Positions 1 to 12,273 are shown, numbered from the stretch's first letter. The stretch is 64,000 bases of DNA from Onchocerca volvulus (GCA_000499405.2 HG738138.1:17281119-17345118); one strand, 5' to 3'. The notes: a model not told the origin generated them from the letters alone. Numbers and translations are program-made.

Positions 1-540
1 CGTTTTTCCTATTCAGCTTATTTTAGGCCGGCTTACTTTCTTTCTTATTTAACTTAATTCCTTTTCTTTATTTTGAGAAACTGCAGCAGATTTCCTGAGA
101 AATGAAGTCTTCCTTTCTCCTGTCGTGCCTTTTTTTAAGTTCTGCAACCTAGATAGAATGAAATGTAATGATGAAAAAATCTGACTGGCCTAAAACTGCG
201 CTTTTTAAATCTTTTATTGTTCTTTAAATTCGAAATATACGAATCAAAATAATAATTTAGTAGCTAAATTTGAAAATTGAAAGAAATTCTAAGAAAAATT
301 ATTCGCAAACGATACAAGGAGTACTTTTCAACCTATTAGATAGTTCAGTCGACGATTTTGATTCAGTAACTCTGATCACTGATACTACTTTTTTATCTTT
401 AATCTTCGGTCTACAAATTTTGAAGAAAAGTTGCAAAATTTTAAACAAAATTTCCATTTTCAACAATATTAGAACAAAAATTTTATTCTGATATAATCAA
501 AGGAGTAAGGCAAAAACAAATTCACTTTCATATTTAGGTG
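1..540. other. No gene recognised
   Basis: AT-rich sequence downstream of the zinc-finger gene that ends at 541. A 73-codon open frame at 270-491 has no recognisable domain and an ordinary AT-rich composition, so I do not call it. Confidence 0.5.
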
Positions 541-2006
541 CTATTGTGAAAAACCTGGAATATCATGCATAATATCACAAATATGAAATGTTTTCCTTTG
601 TTCGGACTTGGAGGCTGGAATGAATTTTTCGGAATTAATAGATGATGTTTTGGACGTATAAAATCTCGGTTCTGAAATTAAATCAACGCTAGTTGAATTA
701 TTCTGAACAGCTTCGCATTCCTCATTACCATCGAATTCTTTTATTACTTCACCTTCTGGTCCTGTCTGAATTATTTCTGCAGGACAAGATATTTTTTTCT
801 GGAAGATATCAATCTGAGAATGTGGGATTTTTTTGATGACAGCATTTTTCAAGGAACATAATCGTTCGTGGCGCAGTTTACCCGAATAATTATATAAGAC
901 GCGATCACAGTGAAAGCATTTGAACCGTTTAATAGTTGAATGATAATAACTGAAATGACAGTCTAAATCGTAAGCTGAACTGAATCGGCTACTGCACATC
1001 ATACATTCATGAGGCTTTTCGTGAATTTTTGCATGTCCTGAAATTTAAATTTAAAATTTTGTCATTTCAGAGAGAAAGCCTAATCACACACTTGAAATTA
1101 AATAGGAAACAATCCGAAGCTCGCGAAGAATTATCGAAGTAATGATTAAAGCAATATTTTAGAAAATGTTTCAATTAACAATCCAAAACTCACTGCTTAG
1201 AGCACTTTGTCCGGATAAATGTTTATTGCAAATTGTACATCGAAATAATTTGCCTTTATGCTTAGCTAAATGTTCTTTAAAATTGTAAAAAGTTTCATAA
1301 GTTCGGTCGCATTGGTTACACTCGAATAATTTCCGTTCACCATTATTATTTTCCTTCATAAAATTGGTTGTGTGCGCTAAAATTCAACAAACTCAAAATT
1401 GTAAGCTAAATGTCGAAAAATATTTAAGCAAATTTTTGAAGTCGTTTTTTGAAATCTTTATTCTGGAATGCAAAAAATGTGTTGAAAGATTGTGATCACT
1501 AACCAGGATGTTTCTTAAGTTCATGTGCTCGCAAACGTTTTTCCGACACGAATGTTCTTGCACATTGTTCGCATTCATATTTACGCTCATGATGGGCCAT
1601 GACGTGATCCTGAAACCATCAAATTTTTATGCGTGCCTGCTTATTCTTTAATGCCTCAATTTTAAGCAAAGAAAATAGATGCTATTGTATGATTGAAACA
1701 AATGAAGAATTAGAGACAAATAGCAAATAAAATCCAAAACTAAAAAAACAAAACAGAGAACCGAAATCTGAATAACCTGCAAATCTTGGTTTGATCCACA
1801 TATTCTGCCACAGACTGGGCATAATCCTCTCGGAAAAGTAATATTATTCATAATTAGATTCATCGGATATTGATTAGTAATGGGAACTGGGAATAAAGGC
1901 AAAAATGGCTGAGTACGATTTTGGGTGGTTGAAATTATGAGCTCATTGATCGGCTTAGTAAATTTTGGGATGTCAAAGGTCAATGGAATTGGAGCTGGTG
2001 CATTTG
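541..2006 (-). CDS. C2H2 zinc-finger protein, 3' four exons
   Basis: Probably a nuclear DNA-binding protein. Four minus-strand exons join in phase: 2006-1777, 1609-1504, 1376-1194 and 1037-541, giving 337 codons before TAG at 541. Six fingers follow one another and two of them are split by introns: CPVC..H..H (exons 1/2), CEQC..H..H (exon 2), CNQC..H..H (exon 3), CTIC..H..H (exons 3/4), CMMC..H-x4-H and CFHC..H-x3-C (exon 4). Each has 12 residues between the second Cys and first His. The last finger ends H-x3-C, so it is C2HC. The N-terminal part has a Pro-rich stretch and about 100 C-terminal residues look disordered. The first exon begins at a strong acceptor (TTCTTCCAG), so the start codon lies further upstream and was not located. 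The exact family member is not recognisable. Confidence 0.85.
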
Positions 2007-4244
2007 CTGGAAGAATAAAATATTTGCAAATGCTTTCTTTCATCAGTTTAGAAGGGATAATTTCAATTAAAAAAAAAAATGTACCTATATTCAGAAAAAT
2101 TTCTATTTGTTGATTCGATAATTAACTTTTTACTTTACTTATTTATTCACATAGTTCCCATTTTCTTCTTTCATTATTTGTATAAATCATATTAAAATTT
2201 TGCTCAAATGCAAAAATTGCCTTGGCCATTACAATAAGTACTTACAACTGTACTTACAATTCGTTCTTCGGGGTTAATTATTGCCAATAATGCTTGCAAA
2301 ATGATCATTTTTCTTTAATCATTAGTTCCATATAATAAGTAACAGTATGGTACGGTATGAAAGATAGAAGGAGATACAGTACGTTATCTGGTAACAACTC
2401 ATTATAATAGTAATGTAATTGTAATTAATTACAATGCAAAAATTTTCTGGTCGAAACTGTAAGATATTATTCATTATAAAAATGTTGGAAAGCTTAATGA
2501 TAGCTTAAAAAATTTTATGGAGAAAAATAGGAAGTAAAACTAACGCACCCATGTGAAATTGTCACCGTTTTGCAAATCAACAATACTTTACCGATAAATG
2601 AAGGACTGGTTACCACTGCACCAGTTGAACGCCTTCTTTAAACGAGGAATAACTAATATGCAAATTTGGGTTTTGTTAAGACTTAAAGGGTGGAGTATAA
2701 TTGACCGCCATAATGTCAACGGCAAAAGAAAGAAAGGAATGGGATGCTTAACGTTGTATTGTCTCCAAGTAATTTCGATACTGCATCAAATTGAAGATAA
2801 CAATCTTTCCAAACTTTCTGATAAATTTTGGAGTGTCAATGAGAATGACAGAGTGTGAACGCTGTTCCATCCGTGAAGGTCACTCATGAATCTCAATGCA
2901 GTGAGGCTCATCACATAGCTTTCTTAATTCCTTCACATGCTACTGATAAGATCAAAAAATTTGGGAGATGGATGAATTTTATGAGAGTGAGAAAAAAGAA
3001 CAGTAAAGATTCGAAGAGGTGTTATTTGATGAGTTATCTTCAAATTTCAAACTATCGTTCCGTTTAATTTTCACGGAAATTATCTATTAATTTTCATTTC
3101 CATCTGCGTGCATGTCATTTGCATGTCTGTGTGTATATCAGTCTCTGAAAATTTTTATTTACTCTACTTTTTTGGAATACAGAAAAAATAATAGCTTCGA
3201 AATTGCGAAGGAAATAGAAAACAAACAGAAAATAGCTTATATTCGAATAAATCCCCAAATTTTAAGTGGATCATATGACGGAAATTTCACTAAAGTCGAG
3301 AAAAATCAGCTACATGTTATTGATAGTTTGAATCCGAATTTTCGATGATCTAAGCAGTAAATGGATAAATCATGACAGTAGCATACGTTTGTTGTGGTTA
3401 TGATTCAAACAAACAATCTTCCGATTGTTGATAACAAGCGAATCAGGTGACACGTGAATGATTCTATCGTTAATGTTCATTCTTATTATTCCTTTCACGT
3501 TACCAAAATGTTCTTGGAGAAATTAGCAATTAATCGTTTTGAATCGGTCACGTGGGAATGAAGTTTTCATACAGCTAACTCGGAGCAGTGCGGAAAATTG
3601 TTGATGTTTCGTTGGGATGATTACGTTGAGTGCGGTGCAAGCTTGTTGTGTGGTGACCTGTGCCTTTTTATGGAAGTTGGGGACTTTAACCCCTCTATAA
3701 TCTCTTGAGAAGAAACTCGAGCTAGGCATTCACTTGCTTATTCAAATTTTTCTCTTTTAACAGTATGAATAACAAATTAAATATTTTCGAAAAGTTACGG
3801 GATTTTTTTTGGAAGCTATCGGATAATTATAGTTTTCCTTCTGAATTCTCTTTGGGAAAGCATTATTACTAACTGCAATTTCTTAAAAAGCTCTAACAGA
3901 ATATGCGCTACGAAATGAGAGAAATTCAATATTGCATTGAATGCGTTTTATTTCTTGTAATATTTTCCCAGATCTCGAAGCTATTTCCAGAACATTGTTA
4001 CATATTTCTAGTTCTCAGACCATTGGTTATGACTGATTATAATTTTTATAATAATGCCATAAATTACCGTGATGGATTACCATTACCATTTCTCATAGAT
4101 AATCACTGAACTATGCACTTGATATTAGCAGGTGATATTTTATGAACTATGCATAAAAACATGTGATAATCTTATTAACAAACTCTATAAATTATATATG
4201 GATAGTAACAGATTGTTTGTTATTGTGAAAAACAAAAAAGTGCA
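2007..4244. other. Spacer between divergent zinc-finger and TrpRS genes
   Basis: The missing 5' exon(s) of the zinc-finger gene and both promoters should lie here. Open frames at 2598-3348 (plus) and 3523-3729 (minus) have no domain I recognise. The minus frame at 3729 has an ATG and a possible donor, but its phase does not match the zinc-finger exon starting at 2006. Nothing else is supported. Confidence 0.4.
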
Positions 4245-7200
4245 ATGGTAAATGATTCGTTCAAGTCTGAATCTGAACAGATGATAAAGGAAGAGAATGA
4301 GGACGAAGATGACGACTTGGTGACACCGTGGAATGTTACAGCATCAAGCAAGAAAGGCGTTGATTACGATAAATTGATAGGTTAGTATTATTTTTCTACA
4401 GGTCCGAGCTATCTATCATGGAATTTTAAGCAGGATCATTTTAACCAATGTTGACAAGCTGTGTAAGATTTGATGTGCAGTAGTATAGAAGCATTTGATC
4501 TATTCGAATTCTTGTCATCTAATTCTTATTCGAATACTTCTATGTTACATTATTTTAAGTGATAAACCTATCTAGTGAAGAAAGGAATGAAATGATCCTC
4601 ATTTCAAGACGGATGCAGAATTACATGTAGTCATGGCCTTATAGGTTACTCATTTTTCTTTCTTCAATAAAGACAGGATTTTATTATCACCAATACATTA
4701 CATAGCGGAAAAATTCATCATTATCAGACATTACACTTGAACATACAGTTTTTGAAGGGTCAATTATTCATATAAACACTATGGATTGCTCACATGTGAA
4801 TAACAGGTTGAAATACTGGAAAAAAAAATTGATTGTTGTCATATTTTGTGTAAATTTCAGCGAAATTCGGATGTTATAGAATAACAGAAGATTTGATCAG
4901 TCGATTCGAACGAATTACTAGCCAAAAGGCACACCCTATGTTACGACGTGGGCTATTTTTTGCCCATCGGTAAGTAATCTTAAAGTATCTTGTAACATAC
5001 AGTTCCTGTGAAAATTGAAAACAACTGCTTTGATTATCCGGATTTGCCTGGTTTTTTCTTCTCTAAATAGGAATTCAAACAAGTGAGGGATAATTTCTGT
5101 TGTGGAACCTCAGTTTTTGAAAATTCGCCGGAATAATCCTTGGTTTGCCAAATAACTCGAAAATCCACTAGAAAAATAGTGAAATAAAGAAATTTTTGAA
5201 TAAATGGTACACTATTTCTTATTTTTCATTCGTGATGGCGACAATTTGTCCGAAAGAGATTTCACATTTTAAATTATAACTATTTTTTTTTTCTATTTTT
5301 TAATTTTTTTTCTATTTTTTTTAAAGTTTAAAAACAAAATAATTTGCTTGTGCACAACTGTTTGAATTTATTACACATAAAATTTTCAGTGATTTGTCAT
5401 TAATTTTGGATCGCATGGAACAGAAAAAGCCAATTTTTATTTATACTGGCCGAGGTCCGAGTAGTGGTAGTTTGCATCTTGGACATCTTATCCCATTCGT
5501 TTTTACGAAATGGTTGCAAGATGTATTTGATGTACCTCTTATCATTCAGGTTGGTTGATAATCCCCATTAGAATCATTGAATTATATATTTTGTTTTTTT
5601 CATGTGACATGCATTTTTTATTGGTGGCTGCTGTCCTTCTGCAAACTTATGGATATGAAAATATTCCAGAATATTCTAAAACTTAAGGCAGAGCGTACTG
5701 AAACAAATGATTGCATATGATTGTTCTTGAGGATCACAAATAGAGTTTTACATTAAATTTTCAGATAACGGATGACGAAAAATTCCTTTGGAAGAATCAC
5801 ACACTAGATGAGATTAAACGTATGGCAAATGAGAATATTAAAGATATTATTGCTTGTGGTTTTAATCCTGATACAGCTTTCATATTCTTAGATACTGAGT
5901 TTATGTGGTAAGTCCAATTATTTTATTGTCTATAAAAAGAACTCTTGTTTTTGTTCAAATTTTCTTTTGTTTTATGGAAAACCTTAACATTCATTGTCGT
6001 TTGTTGTATCCAAGTTGAGCGGAAATAATTTCAGCCCATCCTTTTTTACGAATATTTTAAAAATATGGAAGCTCGTAACACTTAATCAAGCGCGATCAAT
6101 TTTTGGATTCACTGGTGAAGATTCGATGGGTAAAGCAGCCTTTCCCTCAATTGAAGCAGCTCCATGCTTCAGCAGCAGTTTTCCATTAATATTTGGAGGA
6201 CGAGAAGATATTCCGTGTATCATTCCATGTGCAATTGATCAGGTTTGTCTATTTCTAGAAAAATATATGCTCATATATATTACTGCCAATGTACTTTCAA
6301 ATCCATGTCATCTGTTGAACATCTTTCAGGATCCTTACTTTCGTATGTGTCGTGATGTTGCCCCGCGATTGAAATATTTAAAGCCGGCGATGATATATAG
6401 TTCATTCTTACCAGCCTTACAAGGTGCACAAAGCAAAATGGCTGCATCTGATGCTATGACATGCATTTATTTGAATGATACGCCTAAACAAATAAAAAAT
6501 AAGGTATTTGATTTTTTTATTCAAGTTTTTGTGGGAGACTTTCCGTGAGATTTTTGAAGTTCTCTTGAAAAGTATATTCAGAAATTTTATTCGTTGAATT
6601 TCCTTTAGAAATGATAACTTAAATCTTCATACGAAAATTGTGTGAGGAATTAAATAGTCTGAGATGTATTATCTCATTTCACCTCTTATCATTTTCCGCT
6701 GAATGACGATCTTTTTGTATATAGTGTTTTTATTATCTTGTTGCTGTACCTTCTCATGTGTGTGTGTGTTTTTTTTTTTTTTCAAATGATAATGGCTAGC
6801 AATTTTTTTCTTTTGCAGCGAAGGTAGGAAGATATTTGACAGACAGATCAGCATTTAAGAAAGATTGAAATAAAATAATAAAAGAATGAATCATGAATCT
6901 ATACAACAGTTTTTTCATCTTTTGAAAAATTTCTTTTCAGATCAATAAATATGCTTTTAGTGGTGGGCGTGATACAATTGAAGAACATCGTAAATATGGT
7001 GGTAATTGTGATATTGATATTTCATATCAATTCTTGCGTTATTTTATGGAAGATGATGATGAACTGGAAAATATACGGAAAGTAAGTTTTCGGTTTCAGA
7101 TTAATTCCAACTTTCATTCATGAACAGTTTTTATAATATTATCACTGATAGCAATCGTTATTATGATACGAAAGAGAAAATGAAATTAATTTTAACTTGT

Positions 7201-7837
7201 TCCATCACTTAATAATTTCGTCTGAATCTCTAGCACATGGTCTTTTACTGCAGTTAGAATAAATAGATTAATCTAATATTCTGATTTGACTTTTTGCAGT
7301 TATATCCTAAATGCATTAGTGTTATCATGAGAGGACATGTTGTAATGAATGACTAACGAATTTTGATATTGCTGAATTCATTCACGCTTTGATAATTTTT
7401 TTAAAATTAATGATAACAATTTTACTGAAAATAAATTTCAGCCTTATTTTATTGTAAATCTACATATTTCTAATTTATTGACATTATTATATTTTTCTAA
7501 AAGCTAGTTTCGTAAGGTCTGAAAAGCGATAAAGTTTATTGATATTTTTATTGATATGGGTCCCTCAGTATTTGATTCCAAGTATTCAACTATCGTTTTT
7601 TCCAGAAGATAATGATGATAATTTATTTTTTTATCGCTAATGTCAATTAATTTCGATCTTCCTGTACAATTTTTTTAGCGTTACACAGGCGGTGAATTAT
7701 TATCTGGTGAACTTAAAGCAATGGCCATTAAGGAAGTGCAGCGGGTTATGGCAGAATTACAGCAACGACGAAAGAAAGTGACCGATGAAATGGTGAGAAG
7801 TTTTATGATCCCACGGAAGTTAAAATATGACTACTGA
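4245..7837 (+). CDS. WARS1: Tryptophan--tRNA ligase, cytosolic
   Basis: Charges tRNA-Trp with tryptophan using ATP, in the cytosol (class Ic synthetase). Eight exons join in phase: 4245-4380, 4861-4969, 5390-5549, 5765-5907, 6035-6242, 6330-6503, 6941-7081 and 7679-7837, giving 409 residues. The start is the first ATG before the acidic leader and the conserved TPW motif. Family landmarks in order: the YTGRGPSS segment (about residues 100-107), the HIGH-type motif HLGH (111-114), TDDEKFLWK, an IACGF segment, IPCAIDQDPYFR, the KMSKS-type loop KMAAS (288-292; human has KMSAS), and [13 protein letters not shown]. The C-terminal anticodon-binding helices are complete. There is no WHEP domain, unlike human WARS1. 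All introns begin GT and end AG, mostly TTTTCAG. It is intact and outside the palindrome, with copy A of the 0.96-kb repeat beginning about 460 bases downstream. Confidence 0.97.
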
Positions 7838-8294
7838 AATGCAGCTATCTCTTTTTTCTTTTTTAATTTTTGAGCTTTAAATATTGATTTGAATTCTTTA
7901 CCGTTGTTGAACATTGTTTTAAACCTTATTTTCTGCTGCTTAATTACGGATTAATTTTCATCTACGCTCTTGTTTAATTTTTGCTATGTAATCATTTACA
8001 GACTTCAGAAGTTTGGGTTGGAAAGTATCCAGATTCGACATAGTTTTGTGAATTAATTTCACACTTATATGAATTAACTTTGTTGGTTGAAATTCCTAAA
8101 ATCCCTTGCAAGCCATTTCCTTTCAATTTTTCTCCTGTTGTATCTTTATCTATTATTGTATAACGCACAAAGCTTCAGCAAATCACTTCAATTATCCTTT
8201 TCAGCTATAGAACATTCTCATTTTTCCTTTTTAATCCTAAAAATATTATCTTGCGAACCATCTTCCAGTATATATATATATATATATATGTAAG
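7838..8294 (+). other. TrpRS 3' flank
   Basis: Probable 3' UTR and spacer. An open frame at 8087-8293 is hydrophobic but starts with TTG and runs into the TA repeat, so it is not called. This flank is not present at copies B and C, whose homology stops at the central N. Confidence 0.4.
8269..8289. repeat. (TA)n microsatellite
   Basis: About ten TA units immediately left of copy A. They matter because copies B and C end close to the position where this tract would begin, so it could explain contig breaks at 30653. Confidence 0.9.
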
Positions 8295-9254
8295 AAGAAG
8301 TGCAGTGGATGGAGGATAAGATGGCAGTATAGAAAAGTTCACTTGTTTACTAATTTATGTTTCTTATAAATTTGTGATATGCTTTATCCTGAATGTTGAT
8401 TTTCCACTCATTCTAGATATGAATGTTAGAGTTTTCAAAATTCCAGATATTGTTTTTTGTTTGTTGTTTAAATCTTTAATTTTTGAGATTTTAATAATAA
8501 TTATCTCTATTGACTGGGAATTTTTCGAAAGAATGACTACAATGAATGTCAAGGTTGGGATATAGCCCATCATCTCGATCATTTAAAACATTAACATTAT
8601 CGAGTATGTAGTGCATAGTTTGAAACTTTAAAATTGGTTACCGAACAATCAAAAGGCATGATAAGCGGTAAGGATATTGTTCATTTAATCTGACTGTAAT
8701 CCATGACTTTATGCCTCATGTCGACGTTTCTTTCTGATCGTGACAAATTGTAAGGGTGAATTCTGCTTTTCAGTTCTCACAAGTTCCTTCAATCTTTTTG
8801 TCTCACTCACTTGGAAAACGAACCTCAAACTTGGGTAATCAAACCTTTATTACGAAAAATTTGATAATACAACAATGGACACAACCGTTACAATATCAGT
8901 TATATCAACAAACTATTTTAGTGACGATTTTATACCTCAAAGAAACTAAACTAAGCCGGACATATTCAACCAACCGATCTCGTGGTAACACACCCTTTGA
9001 AATGATTGTATGCTCAGAATCCTTTTCTTATTTATGGAGGGAAGATCCTGATAGAGTTTTGATCTATAAGAAAGCGTTGTTAGCTCATGAAAGTGTGCCT
9101 TCATTAATGCGTAGTCTACACTACAACATAGAACAAAGGTTACAAAACCACTTGATCTAAGAACAAAGAAATAAATCTATACATCCAACAAGAGTTATAA
9201 ATCATTTTATTTAAGAAGAAATCACTTATTCTTTGGTACATCTCGCGATTTCAG
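8295..9254 (+). repeat. 0.96-kb repeat unit, copy A
   Basis: Matches 30652-29693 (copy B, inverted) and, from 8324, 30654-31584 (copy C, direct) almost base for base. The unit ends sharply at TTTCAGC; beyond 9254 the flank is unrelated to that of B and C. At least two substitutions set A apart from both B and C: A has TTTTAGTG where B and C have TTTTGGTG (about 8930), and CCAACAAG versus CCAATAAG (about 9188). No terminal repeats or target-site duplication were seen. Confidence 0.9.
8774..9160 (+). CDS. Possible 3' exon of an unknown gene, copy A
   Basis: An open frame of 128 residues follows a good acceptor (GCTTTTCAG, ending 8773) and closes with TAA, with AATAAA ten bases downstream. The frame is open in all three copies, and the one difference inside it (about 8930) is a silent third-position change. 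No start codon or upstream exon could be assigned, and no domain is recognised. The product would be Gln/Thr/Ser-rich with a basic middle. It may be a 3' terminal exon of a gene whose 5' part lies elsewhere, or a pseudogene. Confidence 0.3.
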   Translation, partial: FSQVPSIFLSHSLGKRTSNLGNQTFITKNLIIQQWTQPLQYQLYQQTILVTILYLKETKLSRTYSTNRSRGNTPFEMIVCSESFSYLWREDPDRVLIYKKALLAHESVPSLMRSLHYNIEQRLQNHLI

Positions 9255-9963
9255 CAATAATGCCAAAGATTAAGTCTAGTTCTGGTCATGAGATGAGTGG
9301 TCGGTTTTATTTATATTCTTGGTTTTTTTTTTCTTTTTTTGTGCAATTTGCCTGATTCTAAAGCAGTATAATAACCTAGACTTCACTTTCTAAGTTTCAT
9401 CAATTTAAAATTGCTGGAAATGTTTGGAGTTACATCGACCATTCATCTATCTTTTTAAAGGGAAAGTGCTTCATTGTTTTAATATCCAGTCAGTCTCTAA
9501 ATTTGTGTTTAAGGTTATAGATGGATATTGTGGTAGATTCATTTCAGCCGAAGAAAAAAAAAACCTATATTCTGGTAGAAATAAAAGGCATTTACTGGGA
9601 TTTCGAAAAAAAGGTACTGAAGGTGGAAATGGGAGTTATTTCCTTAGTTCAATTAGTAGCATAGAAGAAGGACTTGCTTTAGTGAATAAAAAAAATTAAA
9701 AGAACAACAAAAAATGAATTTCCATTTTTGTTACTTGTCTATTATGATTAATTATCCGTGGAAGCATAACATATTAGTGCATTTAATTTCATTAGTTTTT
9801 TTTTTTTTGGATTCAGTCCTAGGTTGTACTGATATATAATGTCGTCGAAATAGAACAGTAACTAAACTATCGTTCTAATTCGACTGGAATATAAGTTTAT
9901 AACTCATTCTTCCGCAAAGTCCTCTCGGTAATACAAATTACAGTAATAGAAAGACGATGAAAA

Positions 9964-9994
<31 letters not shown>

Positions 9995-10158
9995 CAAAAA
10001 TTGGAATAATTAACAATTTCAATTGAGTAAACTGAATAGTCTGCGAATAAACTGAATAATCTATTTATCGATAAGACATTCCCTAGCATTAATATCAAGA
10101 TATGCTTCTAGACAGAATATATGACTGGATATTGATCAATGAAGGTATTTTATTTCAG
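9255..10158. other. Spacer with homopolymer tract
   Basis: No supported gene. A 91-codon frame at 9424-9699 (TTG start) is basic and Ser/Gly-containing at its end but has no recognisable domain. A run of about 28 A lies near 9967-9994, and a T run near 9799. Confidence 0.35.
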
Positions 10159-10633
10159 AAGTACTATTGGTTAGACTAGTTTTGCTATTATATTTCTTTT
10201 TCATCATCTTAGTTCGTTATATTTTAATATACCATTTTGTAGAAACTGAATCTGAAACTGAAAATAAAACTCACCACAATTACCGTCAATTTGAATGCGA
10301 GGAATCCTTCGGAGGACACATGTGCATCAATGATTTCACAAAAATGACGAGTATCTCTTTGATGATACTATCGGTATCATGAGTTCCATACAAAATGCAT
10401 AAATTATATAAAGTCTGCTTTATTAGATAAGCATCAGGAGGACGACACCGAAAAAAGCATCTTCATTCGTCGATCTGCGGCCATACATTCCAGAAGTCCT
10501 TCAGCAACGAGCAACAAAAAAAAGTAATCAATCATATCGAACGAAACTTGCTATTGGCATTGCTAGACATCGTCACTCTTATTCTACTGGTTTCATGAAA
10601 ATATTGCGAGACATAATCGATTTCACGCTGTGA
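10159..10633 (+). CDS. Two 3' exons of an unknown membrane protein
   Basis: Exon 10159-10373 follows a good acceptor (TATTTCAG). It encodes a hydrophobic segment (LVLLLYFFFIILV) and then a short Glu/Thr-rich stretch and two cysteines (CEESFGGHMC). A 53-base intron (donor TCG/GTATCA, acceptor TTTATTAG) leads in phase 0 to exon 10427-10633. That exon is strongly basic (SIRRTTPKK, IARHRHSYSTG) and ends in TGA. Without splicing the first frame stops six bases after the donor. The 5' exons were not found. A copy without the membrane segment exists in both palindrome arms. The product is not recognised, and the opposite reading, that this is non-coding, is possible. Confidence 0.35.
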
Positions 10634-10995
10634 AATTAAAAAAAAAAAAAAAGATGGTGATGGGAAAAGCTGAACATCATTAAAATCAAAAATATTTTCG
10701 ATTGAAGAATACTTACAGATTGTTCATTATTGAATCAACAGAATCAACTATTTCAGTTTGTACATATATGTTGGATATGAAATGGAAATGTTTCGCAATA
10801 AGTTCTTTTGCAATTAAAAATATTGCGACATTTCTGTATCATAAGGGAAAACGACCATAATTAATTGATTAATAAGGAAACTTGGAATTTGTAGCATTTA
10901 CTTTGCGGATGACGAAAATCATCAAAAATGACTTTTCAAGAATTTCTTTTTTGCAATGATTTTTAATATTAATGTGTCTAAAATGCTGAACAATT
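10265..10995 (+). repeat. Paralogous block of arm sequence (34395-35290)
   Basis: The first about 340 bases (to about 10610) match the arms with a single substitution. After that the match becomes clearly imperfect, with indels, to about 10995. It lacks the CAG-repeat insert found in the arms. Orientation is the same as the right arm and opposite to the left arm (about 26884-25990). Confidence 0.85.
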
Positions 10996-12051
10996 CTCGA
11001 GAATCAGCAAAGTCACCATAAAATTTGAGACCAATGATAGACTACTTGACGAACAAATTACAAATAGTTAAATAAAATGACTGCGATTTATCATCTATGA
11101 TAAATCAAGACTAATTAGATGGACTAAAAAACTATTGGAAACAACCGAATATACTTGTCGGAGCTAATTATTTTCTCAGATTCATCCATCTAGAAAAGAT
11201 CCGAAATCTGAAATCAAGATTATCTTTACTCCACCGCAGTAGTATCAACGCAACTGACTAATGAATGGATTGAATCATTGAATAAAACCATCAACGATCA
11301 GAAAGTTAAGATACGAAATTTAACTTTTTTTTTTCTTGAGTTATAACTGCCAATCCCAAGCTGATACCTCTTCTTCAAAATGTAAGATTTGCATGTGACA
11401 GACAATTACCCGAAAATATCACTAGCGAGGTCAATCGTTAAGTTTTCGAATGTTTCAAAAATTCTCGAATCTTCTTTACTAGTTTGTTTGAGAGTTCTGT
11501 TCGATCTGGTTGAGGTTTATCTCCATTTCTATCACACTACTTGTACTGATCATTCGTTCTGAGAGTTTCTTCGCTCAATGAAAGTTTCTGTCCACTCTGA
11601 TACTTCTGATCCAAATAGATGGTCCTAACTCAAAAAACTTTATATAGTGAGAGTTTATTTATTACTGATTAATCCTAGCACAATTTACAATTTGTTAACT
11701 TATAGTTCAAAAAAAATCAATTTATACTAAGTAACTTTAATACAAAGAAAGTTTGCTTGCTACTTGTCAGGCATATTACATTTTGCAAAATGTTAACACA
11801 GCGCAAAGGGAATTTTTTTACTCCGTATCATTATAACACAACATAATTTACAATATTTAACTATAACATAGGATCAAAAACTCGGTGAGCATATCAGAAG
11901 ATCAAAGATCTGTTTGTGCCGGGACATTTCTATAATATAAAGATTCTTTGACATCTGACTATTTCTATAATGTAAAGATTCTTTGATTATTTCATCACAT
12001 CTGTATTTAATAGAAATGTTTCGATTTTTCTGATACCAGTATCGTATGAAT
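10996..12051. other. Spacer left of palindrome
   Basis: No gene seen. A short imperfect tandem repeat (TTTCTATAAT followed by TAAAGATTCTTTGA) occurs at about 11929-11982. The following TTATTTCATCA-containing stretch has a weaker likeness at about 14215-14275 inside the left arm. Confidence 0.4.
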
Positions 12052-12273
12052 ATATGTTAATGAAAGAGGTAAATGTTGAACTTTTTCATTTTTGTATCAT
12101 ATACTGAAATATCATTTCAATTCATTTATTGCGAAATGGTCTTTATGCAACTTATCTAATGATTTATTCAGTGAATGGACAAGCAATGCAGAAAGAACGA
12201 TATTCGTCATCAAAAGGAAAAAATGGACATCTTTTCTTTATTCGTCATCAAAAAGAAAAAAATTTCTTTTCTA

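Noticed and set aside
270..491. 73-codon plus-strand frame
   Set aside because: Lys/Ile/Phe-rich as expected from AT-rich DNA; no domain, no splice context.
2598..3348. Three successive plus-strand frames upstream of TrpRS
   Set aside because: Different phases, no consistent donors or acceptors, no recognisable product.
3523..3729. Candidate first exon of the zinc-finger gene
   Set aside because: Its donors leave phase 0, whereas the exon at 2006 needs phase 1; kept only as a remark in the spacer entry.
8087..8293. Hydrophobic frame downstream of TrpRS, signal-peptide-like
   Set aside because: No ATG, ends in the TA microsatellite, and not preserved elsewhere.
8364..8582. Overlapping frames on both strands at the start of the 0.96-kb unit
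   Set aside because: Both strands open by low complexity; the hydrophobic frame has no splice support.
9424..9699. 91-codon basic frame
   Set aside because: TTG start only, no domain, no second copy to test constraint.
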